From Candidatus Avelusimicrobium ruminicola (GTDB taxonomy: Bacteria; Elusimicrobiota; Elusimicrobia; Elusimicrobiales; Elusimicrobiaceae), in the NCBI GenBank assembly GCA_900319885.1, contig ONQH01000103.1:1-5258 (forward strand): DNA of 5,258 nt, given 5' to 3'. The translations under genes and the position numbers were made by a program. The number at the start of each line of letters is the position of its first letter. Within the stretch, counting starts at the first letter, position 1. The notes under the pieces were generated by a model. The model worked only from the letters and a program-made list of their open reading frames with translations, was not told the origin of the DNA and made no database searches. Positions 1 through 5,258 of this stretch are shown here, piece by piece.

Positions 1-1
1 C

Positions 2-871
2 GAAGAAGTTTATCAAATGCCGGATGGGTCTGTTAAAACATTAAGTCTGGTAAAGGTGCCTGTGAAGGGGGACTCGGATGCTACCTCATTTGTACTTTCG
101 GTAGTAGATGATATTACGCAGCGCAAGGCCCAGGAAAAAGACTTGTTGGATACAAAAAATTTCTTACAAAACGTATTGGATAATACTCCGGTGGCTATCT
201 ATGCCCGTGGTATTAACCACACTATGCGCTTTGTCAACCGCCGCGCCATGGAATTGTTCCCCGGTGAGGAGGAGGAAGAAAAACCAGAAAGTAACGATTT
301 TTATGACCAGCGGGAACTGTCTATTATAGAGAAAAAGCAGATTGTAGATATTCCCGAGGAAAGATATACCACATTGGAAGGCAAAGAGTTAATTTTGCAC
401 CTGGTGAAGGTGCCGTTGTTTGATCAAGAAGGGAAAGTCTTTATGATTTTGACAGTGGCCGAGGATATTACGCAACGTAAGGCCCAAGAAGAAGAAATTG
501 TAAATGCTAAAAACTTCTTGCAAGCGGTTATTAACAACTTGCCTGTTTCCCTGTCCGTGAAAGATTACGCCGGCAAATATATTTTATGGAATAAGAAGAG
601 CGAAGAATTGTTTGGGGCCTCTTCCAAAGATATGATCGGACGGAGTTCTTACCGGGCGGATGTGAACGAAGAACAACTGGAATTCTTACGAGAAAGCGAC
701 CTCAAAGTGTTTGAGAGCAAAAAGGAACAAAATATTCCGCAAGAATTGATTTCTACGCCTAACGAAGGGGTCAAAATTATGCACACGGTCAAAACCCCTG
801 TGTTTAATGAAGATGGTACCCCCAACTGTTTGGTAGTCGTGTCGGAAGATATTACAGCGCAAACACGTATG
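2..871 (+). repeat. Three tandem related PAS modules
   Basis: The first three PAS units of the sensor resemble each other more than they resemble the later ones. DITQRKAQE occurs at 110-136 and again at 464-490, 354 nt apart. Each copy is followed by a KNFLQ helix and an N-x-PV motif. In the 30 residues from each DIT, 18 are identical. The strand before each DIT is also shared: LVKVP at 11-15 and 129-133, and TVKTP in the third unit at 257-261. The third DIT begins at 848, 384 nt after the second. This fits intragenic duplication of a PAS-plus-linker module of about 118-128 residues. Confidence 0.7.
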
Positions 872-3661
872 GAAAAACAAATTCGTGAGGCAAGCGATAA
901 AAATACGTTGTTGATTGAAAACGCCCGGGAAGGCATCTTGTTAGCGGAAGATCGTAAAGTGATGTATGCTAATTTGGCCCTATGTCGTATGTTGGGGTAT
1001 GGTGATGTAAAAGAAATTATAGGTACCCCACTAATTGATCTGGCCGGGGATGATTATAAAGACGTCCTTAAAGAAAAATATGAGTCGGTTATTTCGGATT
1101 CCCAAAAAACGGATGAGACCATTTCTCTTTCCTTACATAAGAAAAATGGGCAACCTGTGGAAGTGGAGTTTGCAGCCATGGCGTCTAGGTATTTAGGGCG
1201 CAGAATTGTGTTGTGCTTCGTGCGTGATATAACAACCTTTAATCATACTCAGCGCGATCTTTTACGTGAAAGAGATAGTTATCGTTCCGCGTTTGAAAAA
1301 GCGGCTGTTCCGTCATTTATTTTATTAAGTAACGGATATATTAGTTTAATGAACGCTTCCTGTAGGGCGCTCTTCGGGTTTAAGGACACGGATAAGACGT
1401 TCTACCGAAATGTGTATGTCCGCCCGGGATTGACGTTAGATGTAAGACGTAAATTACGGGCCGGTGAAAGTGCCCAGATGGATTATACGTTCCAATTCTC
1501 ACGTATGGCTCCTAAATTCCCGGGGCGGTTAGATTCTACTAAGGCAGATTTGCCCTTGCATTTAATGTTTGAACCTATCAACCGCCGGGATGCTAAAGAT
1601 GGCACGGTATCATCTGATTATATAGTTAGCATAACTACAGATGGTAGAAATTTGCCGCAGGAAATCCCTAACGTCAAATTATTACGTAAGCCGTTGCCAC
1701 CTACCCAAATTCTGCCCGCTGTGGCCGCGCGGGAAATGCTCATCTTGCCCAATAGCGAGCCGTATGTGCTTTGTTCGGCTGATTTCAAAATGATCTCTTG
1801 CAATGAGTTGTTCTGTGAATTATGCCAATTGTCAGAGCAAGAGTTGATAGGCCAGTTTATTAGTCATATCATTGATGAGGGGTCTTTGTCTCAATTTGAA
1901 GCCGATCTTCGCACATTGGCTAAGGAAGGAACTTTGTCCAACCGGGACTATTGCATCAATCCTGCCAGTGGATTGGAAAAGATTACAGTCCGTTTGACCG
2001 GCGTCAAAGAGGAAGGCGGACATTACTTGTTTGTACTTCGCAATCAAACCGTTCACGTACAATTGATGAAAGTATTGGAAGAGCGTTCCGCCCAATTAAA
2101 TGCGTTGTTGGCCTCTACCAACGGGGTAGTTTTTTCCATCCTGTTAAACAAGGGCAAATTTGGCGGAATTGATAACGTGAGTCAGTATCTTTCCCAAAAA
2201 ACAGGTTACACGCAAGATGAATTGACGCGTATGCAGTTTGAAGACTTGTTTTTGGATACAAAAACCGTTAAGAAAAAGGCCCTATTAAGTAAGGCTCAAA
2301 AACAATTAGCGGAAAAAGATACTACGACGTTTGTAGGAACGATTGCCTGTAAAGATGGTTCCCGTTTTGAGGCACAGGTTACGATTACAGCCTTGGATTT
2401 GCCCGGTCAAGAGGGGGCTTTGGTTGTGTTGCGGGATGTGTCCGAAGAACGCGATAACTGGTCCCGTACTTCTAAAGAAGCACAAGAACTTCAAAGTGTC
2501 CGTTCTGCCCTGCCGGGGATGTATTTGAAGACAGACAGTGCCGGTAAAGTGCAAGAAGTGTATTCTAATTTGGAATATTTACCGCAAGAAGAAGCCAATC
2601 AACTTTTTCTTGGTAAAAAACCGGCCCAGTTCTGGAGCAAAGAAGCAGCTCAGCGGGCAATGTTCACGATAAAAGAAGCCTTGTCGATCAATGTAGCCAC
2701 CAATTTTGATTTAGAATGGAAGACACAAAATATGACCCGTTATTTTGATGTCAGTGTTACGCCGATTGCCGGGCGGGGGGAAGTAATTTTATGGCTCAAG
2801 GATATATCCCAAGGGCATACGCACGAAGAACAAGTAAAACAGCTCTACACTCTCACCAGTGAGCCGGGCCTTTCCATGACGCAGCAAGTGGATAAAATTT
2901 TGGAATTTGGTCTAAAAACCTTCCATGCGGATATTGGTTTTGTGCTTCGTTTTGTCCGGGAAGGAGAGAAATTGATGAGCCATATTATGTATGTAACTTC
3001 TAATGATATGGCCTTGGAACGCAGTATGGCTTTCCCCATAGAAGAATGCTTATATGACGTGGCTGATGGACGCGTATTAGTATGGCCGGATTTGGCCGGA
3101 TTAGCCTGTCATAACTGCGTGCATATTAAGAAAAACTTTGGGGCCTTGCTGGCGGCTCCCTTATTTGTAAACGGAAAGGTGATGGGGGCGTTGTGCTTTG
3201 CCTCTACCTCATCGCGGAAAACCTTTGAAAGCGGTACAGAGGAACTCATGGGCCTGTTAGGGCAAATGCTCGCTGTGCGTATTGAACTTAGACAAACCGG
3301 TAAGCTGCTGAGTGAGGCCTCTCGCTCGTTTGCCCGTACGCTGGAGTATGTGGATAAGCCGGCGGCCTTATTAGATTTGGATTATCAAATCACGTTTATC
3401 AATGACCCGCTCCTGTCTTATACAGGGCGACACATTAGCAATATGATGGGGCGGGACTTCTTTGAGGAACTGGTACGTAATGCAGACTTGTCTAAACGTT
3501 CTTTTCACGAAGCTGCACACCAAGCGCAAGGAAATGCTTTTACTATTACGCTGGAGGTTCGCAACAAAAAGGGTTCTTATGAAGACATAAACTGGCGCGT
3601 AGTGCTTTGTAAGGACGATAGCGGTGAAATTGCCAGTTACGGTCTGTTAGAAGTAGAATAG
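2..3661 (+). CDS. Multi-PAS/GAF sensory protein, 5'-partial, no output domain in view
   Basis: The frame is open from base 2, so the true start lies upstream. The first in-frame ATG (17) falls inside a PAS domain and is not a credible start. Counting from that Met, 1214 residues are visible. PAS-like units lie at about 1-37 (C-terminal part only), 44-155, 166-285, 294-406, 420-542 (divergent), 574-682, 690-812, 825-932 and 1105-1214. A GAF domain lies at about 940-1092. PAS hallmarks include the strand-ending DIT motifs (32, 150, 278, 404) and helices such as ALCRMLGYGD (321-330). PAS and GAF domains usually bind small ligands or cofactors, or dimerise, to pass signals to an output module. 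None is seen after the last PAS, and no membrane segment is visible. The ligand is unknown. PAS6 has a cysteine cluster and the GAF domain a CHNCVH motif. A terminator follows immediately, so the C-terminus is real. The domain class is secure; the cellular role is not. Confidence 0.9.
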   Translation, partial: EEVYQMPDGSVKTLSLVKVPVKGDSDATSFVLSVVDDITQRKAQEKDLLDTKNFLQNVLDNTPVAIYARGINHTMRFVNRRAMELFPGEEEEEKPESNDFYDQRELSIIEKKQIVDIPEERYTTLEGKELILHLVKVPLFDQEGKVFMILTVAEDITQRKAQEEEIVNAKNFLQAVINNLPVSLSVKDYAGKYILWNKKSEELFGASSKDMIGRSSYRADVNEEQLEFLRESDLKVFESKKEQNIPQELISTPNEGVKIMHTVKTPVFNEDGTPNCLVVVSEDITAQTRMEKQIREASDKNTLLIENAREGILLAEDRKVMYANLALCRMLGYGDVKEIIGTPLIDLAGDDYKDVLKEKYESVISDSQKTDETISLSLHKKNGQPVEVEFAAMASRYLGRRIVLCFVRDITTFNHTQRDLLRERDSYRSAFEKAAVPSFILLSNGYISLMNASCRALFGFKDTDKTFYRNVYVRPGLTLDVRRKLRAGESAQMDYTFQFSRMAPKFPGRLDSTKADLPLHLMFEPINRRDAKDGTVSSDYIVSITTDGRNLPQEIPNVKLLRKPLPPTQILPAVAAREMLILPNSEPYVLCSADFKMISCNELFCELCQLSEQELIGQFISHIIDEGSLSQFEADLRTLAKEGTLSNRDYCINPASGLEKITVRLTGVKEEGGHYLFVLRNQTVHVQLMKVLEERSAQLNALLASTNGVVFSILLNKGKFGGIDNVSQYLSQKTGYTQDELTRMQFEDLFLDTKTVKKKALLSKAQKQLAEKDTTTFVGTIACKDGSRFEAQVTITALDLPGQEGALVVLRDVSEERDNWSRTSKEAQELQSVRSALPGMYLKTDSAGKVQEVYSNLEYLPQEEANQLFLGKKPAQFWSKEAAQRAMFTIKEALSINVATNFDLEWKTQNMTRYFDVSVTPIAGRGEVILWLKDISQGHTHEEQVKQLYTLTSEPGLSMTQQVDKILEFGLKTFHADIGFVLRFVREGEKLMSHIMYVTSNDMALERSMAFPIEECLYDVADGRVLVWPDLAGLACHNCVHIKKNFGALLAAPLFVNGKVMGALCFASTSSRKTFESGTEELMGLLGQMLAVRIELRQTGKLLSEASRSFARTLEYVDKPAALLDLDYQITFINDPLLSYTGRHISNMMGRDFFEELVRNADLSKRSFHEAAHQAQGNAFTITLEVRNKKGSYEDINWRVVLCKDDSGEIASYGLLEVE

Positions 3662-3667
3662 TTTGAT

Positions 3668-3717
3668 AAGGCTTTCTTCATATACAGCGCAAATTGTAAG
3701 GAAAAGAAAGCCTTTTT
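3668..3717 (+). terminator. Intrinsic terminator after the PAS/GAF gene
   Basis: The 11-base arm AAGGCTTTCTT (3668-3678) pairs perfectly with AAGAAAGCCTT (3704-3714). A T-run at 3713-3717 follows. The 25-base loop contains a possible inner helix, TACA (3683-3686) with TGTA (3695-3698). It starts seven bases after the stop codon at 3659-3661, so it ends the sensor transcript and separates it from lon. There is no T-run on the other side, so it should act only for plus-strand transcription. Confidence 0.85.
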
Positions 3718-3729
3718 AATGATTTATAA

Positions 3730-3756
3730 TCAGCACTCTAATAAAACAGTTGCTAA
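3730..3756 (+). promoter_or_regulatory. Possible degenerate CIRCE (HrcA operator) upstream of lon
   Basis: The CIRCE consensus is TTAGCACTC, nine spacer bases, then GAGTGCTAA. Here the left arm TCAGCACTC (3730-3738) matches at 8 of 9 positions. A nine-base spacer (3739-3747) follows. The right arm AGTTGCTAA (3748-3756) matches at 6 of 9. The site overlaps the predicted -35 box, where a bound HrcA repressor would block RNA polymerase. That would make lon a heat-inducible gene, which suits a protein-quality-control protease. The right arm is weak, so this remains a candidate. Confidence 0.4.
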
Positions 3757-3778
3757 TTTTGAATAGATTTGCTACAAT
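3750..3778 (+). promoter_or_regulatory. Predicted sigma-70-type promoter for lon
   Basis: The -35 box TTGCTA (3750-3755) matches TTGACA at 4 of 6 positions. A 17-base spacer separates it from the -10 box TACAAT (3773-3778), which matches TATAAT at 5 of 6. TG at 3770-3771 gives an extended -10. Transcription would start near 3785, leaving a leader of about 70 bases before the lon ATG. Its position just after the terminator and before lon supports a separate lon transcription unit. Confidence 0.65.
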
Positions 3779-3844
3779 GTACCTATAAAATAGGGTTTAT
3801 CGTCGTAGAATGACGGAAAACATACAGAAAGATTTGAACCTTGT

Positions 3845-3850
3845 TGGAGG
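3845..3850 (+). promoter_or_regulatory. Shine-Dalgarno site that sets the lon start
   Basis: TGGAGG lies seven bases before the ATG at 3858. The alternative in-frame ATG at 3810 has no comparable site, and the 16 residues it would add do not resemble Lon. The start at 3858 is therefore preferred. Confidence 0.85.
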
Positions 3851-3857
3851 AACATTT

Positions 3858-4370
3858 ATGGATGAAATCAAAAAAATGACGCTTTCCCTGCCTACGGTTG
3901 TACCAGTAGTTGCTATCCGGGATGTAGTCATGTTCCCGGGGATGAGTTTGCCCTTGTCCGTAGATCGTGAAAAATCTATTTCAGCGGTAGAACACGCGTT
4001 ACGTGTTCCCGGCAATTATATTTTGGCTGTTTCGCAAAAAGATGCAGAGAACGAAGAACCCAAAGAAGGCGATTTGTATCATTTTGGGGTGATTTGCCAA
4101 ATTTCTCAAAATTTACGTTTGCCGACCGGCTCTTTGAAAGTATTTTTACAAGGTTTAGCCCGTGCGCGTGTGCATAAATTAGAGGTGAATCCGCAAGAAA
4201 ACGCTTGGTTTGCCCAGGTGGAATATATAGAGGAAGAAGAAGATAATTCCCCGGTGGTGCAAGCCTTAATGCGTCAAGTGCTTGACGAATTTGACCATTA
4301 TGCCCGTATTTCGCATCGGGTAGCTGTGGAAGGTGTTTCCTTCTTGCGCCAAATTAAATCCTTAAACTAA
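3858..4370 (+). CDS. lon: Lon protease N-terminal domain fragment (frame ends early)
   Basis: This 170-residue product is the Lon N-terminal substrate-binding domain. Lon is a cytoplasmic ATP-dependent protease that degrades misfolded and regulatory proteins. Family signatures include [17 protein letters not shown] (about residues 18-34; compare the E. coli LPLRDVVVYPHMVIPL region), REKSI (38-42), [19 protein letters not shown] (about 88-106), and [11 protein letters not shown] near the end. The start at 3858 has a strong Shine-Dalgarno site. The frame ends at TAA (4368-4370), roughly where conserved helices of the N-terminal region should begin. Recognisable Lon sequence resumes in the -1 (equivalently +2) frame from about 4358. 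A complete bacterial Lon is close to 800 residues, so this is one piece of a disrupted gene. It could be expressed as a stand-alone domain, but no such arrangement is known to me. Confidence 0.9.
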   Translation: MDEIKKMTLSLPTVVPVVAIRDVVMFPGMSLPLSVDREKSISAVEHALRVPGNYILAVSQKDAENEEPKEGDLYHFGVICQISQNLRLPTGSLKVFLQGLARARVHKLEVNPQENAWFAQVEYIEEEEDNSPVVQALMRQVLDEFDHYARISHRVAVEGVSFLRQIKSLN

Positions 4371-4390
4371 TTACGTCGGAAATTCAAATT
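4341..4390 (+). other. Junction in lon: frame change with missing helical segment
   Basis: In the first frame the sequence reads FLRQIKSLN then stop (4341-4370). In the second frame it reads [11 protein letters not shown] from 4358 to 4390 and continues into the ATG at 4391. That stretch lies before any start codon, yet it aligns with the Lon segment recalled from E. coli as LMAMMESEIDL (196-206). The isoleucine codon at 4353-4355 aligns near E. coli residue 159. About 36 residues are therefore represented by two bases, implying a loss of about 106 nt. A TAA at 4355-4357 closes the second frame upstream. No insertion, intron or mobile-element sequence is present. The exact breakpoint is uncertain by several bases. 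Confidence 0.75.
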
Positions 4391-5258
4391 ATGGATATTG
4401 AAAACAAAATCCATAACAAAGTCCGTGCGCAAATTGATAAAAACCAAAAAGAATATTATTTGAACGAACAGATGAAAGCCATCCAAAAGGAACTTAGCCA
4501 AAAGGATGATTTTCAAAAAGAATTAGACGCTATGCGCGCTAAGATTAAGAAAAACGGTCTCCCGGCGTATGCGGCCGAAGAGGCTACCAAAGAAATAGAC
4601 CGTTTGGCTAAAATGGCGCCCTTTTCACCGGAAGCCACAGTGGCACGCACGTACCTGGATTGGTTGCTCAATATGCCGTGGAATAAGACCACAACAGATG
4701 TACTGGATTTGAAAAAAGCACGTCAGGTATTAGATGAAGATCACTTCGGTTTGGAAAAACCCAAAGAACGTATTTTGGAGTATTTAGCCGTCAATAAACT
4801 GACGGGGTCGCTGCGCGGCCCGGTACTCTGTTTTGCGGGAGCCCCTGGCGTAGGGAAGACCTCACTCGCCAAATCTATTGCGCGGGCCATTGGACGCAAA
4901 TTCGTCCGCATGAGTCTGGGCGGCGTGCGTGATGAAAGTGAAATCCGCGGGCACCGCCGCACGTATATTGGGTCTATGCCGGGGCGGATTATTCAAGGCA
5001 TTAGTAAAGCCAAGAGTGCCAACCCGGTTTTCTTATTGGACGAAATAGATAAAATGGGTTCAGATTGGCGCGGCGACCCGGCGGCCGCTTTGCTGGAACT
5101 GTTGGACCCGGAACAAAATAAAGACTTTACGGACCATTTTTTAGATGTACCTTTTGATGTATCTAAAGTTATGTTTATTACTACGGCCAACTCGCTCTCG
5201 TCCATCCCGATCACGCTGCGTGACCGCTTGGAAATCATTGATTTTGATGGATATACGG
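4391..5258 (+). CDS. lon: Lon protease coiled-coil and AAA+ ATPase part, 3'-partial
   Basis: The frame runs open to the window end, giving 289 complete codons from the ATG at 4391. It starts in the coiled coil before the ATPase, including [17 protein letters not shown] (about residues 19-35), a very conserved Lon stretch. The AAA+ module follows. Walker A is GAPGVGKT at 150-157 (4838-4861), with Ala where Lon usually has Pro. The pore-loop YIGSMPG is at 192-198. Walker B is VFLLDEID at 213-220, with Asp217 and Glu218. A sensor-1-like TTANS and the DRLEII segment follow. The 67-residue spacing from Walker A to the Walker B Asp equals that of E. coli Lon. The protease domain with its Ser-Lys dyad lies beyond the window. 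The ATG at 4391 has only a weak GGA ten bases upstream, and Lon homology extends before it, so it may not be a real start. The sequence is intact apart from the upstream break. Confidence 0.9.
   Translation, partial: MDIENKIHNKVRAQIDKNQKEYYLNEQMKAIQKELSQKDDFQKELDAMRAKIKKNGLPAYAAEEATKEIDRLAKMAPFSPEATVARTYLDWLLNMPWNKTTTDVLDLKKARQVLDEDHFGLEKPKERILEYLAVNKLTGSLRGPVLCFAGAPGVGKTSLAKSIARAIGRKFVRMSLGGVRDESEIRGHRRTYIGSMPGRIIQGISKAKSANPVFLLDEIDKMGSDWRGDPAAALLELLDPEQNKDFTDHFLDVPFDVSKVMFITTANSLSSIPITLRDRLEIIDFDGYT

Noticed and set aside
649..936. Minus-strand open frame of 95 codons, and similar small open frames opposite the sensor gene and lon
   Set aside because: They lie wholly within strongly supported plus-strand coding sequence, and their translations show no recognisable domain.
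3107..3124. c-type haem site at CHNCVH
   Set aside because: A CXXCH motif needs His directly after the second Cys; here Val intervenes. There is also no sign of export to the periplasm.
2834..3292. GAF domain as a bilin-binding phytochrome or cyanobacteriochrome domain, because of Cys-His residues before the NFGA segment
   Set aside because: The typical phytochrome sequence around the chromophore Cys/His is absent, and the domain resembles the common non-photosensory GAF type.
3784..3793. TATAAAATAG as a second -10 box
   Set aside because: No convincing -35 lies 16-18 bases upstream, and the extended -10 at 3773-3778 is a better fit.
3810..3857. Upstream ATG giving Lon a 16-residue N-terminal extension
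   Set aside because: It has no Shine-Dalgarno site, and the added residues do not look like Lon. The ATG at 3858 has TGGAGG at ideal spacing.

Overview
The window holds two plus-strand transcription units of one bacterium and shows no mobile element, RNA gene or CRISPR array. The organism cannot be named from this sequence. Base composition is moderate and slightly AT-leaning. Shine-Dalgarno use, a sigma-70-type promoter and a possible CIRCE/HrcA operator all indicate an ordinary bacterium, and the first gene suggests rich signal transduction.

Region 1 (2-3661) is the 3' part of one very long gene whose start lies before the window. It encodes a soluble sensor made of about nine PAS domains and one GAF domain. 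The protein ends inside its last PAS fold, with no histidine kinase, GGDEF, EAL, HTH or phosphatase module in view. A strong intrinsic terminator begins seven bases after the stop codon, so the gene does end there. Any output domain must lie upstream of the window or on a partner protein.

Region 2 (3662-3857) is intergenic. It holds the terminator, an extended -10 promoter, a degenerate CIRCE-like inverted repeat overlapping the -35 box, and a good Shine-Dalgarno sequence.

Region 3 (3858-5258, running off the end) is lon, the ATP-dependent AAA+ protease, but it is not one continuous frame. The N-terminal substrate-recognition domain stops at 4370. The coiled coil and AAA+ module continue in another frame, with recognisable Lon sequence resuming at about 4358. 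Compared with E. coli Lon (recalled from memory), about 36 residues of conserved helical sequence are absent at the junction. The simplest reading is a deletion of roughly 106 nt (one more than a multiple of three), either real or an assembly error. A two-chain Lon or programmed frameshifting are weaker alternatives. Both halves otherwise keep family motifs, which points to a recent or artificial break. The Ser-Lys protease domain would lie past the window.
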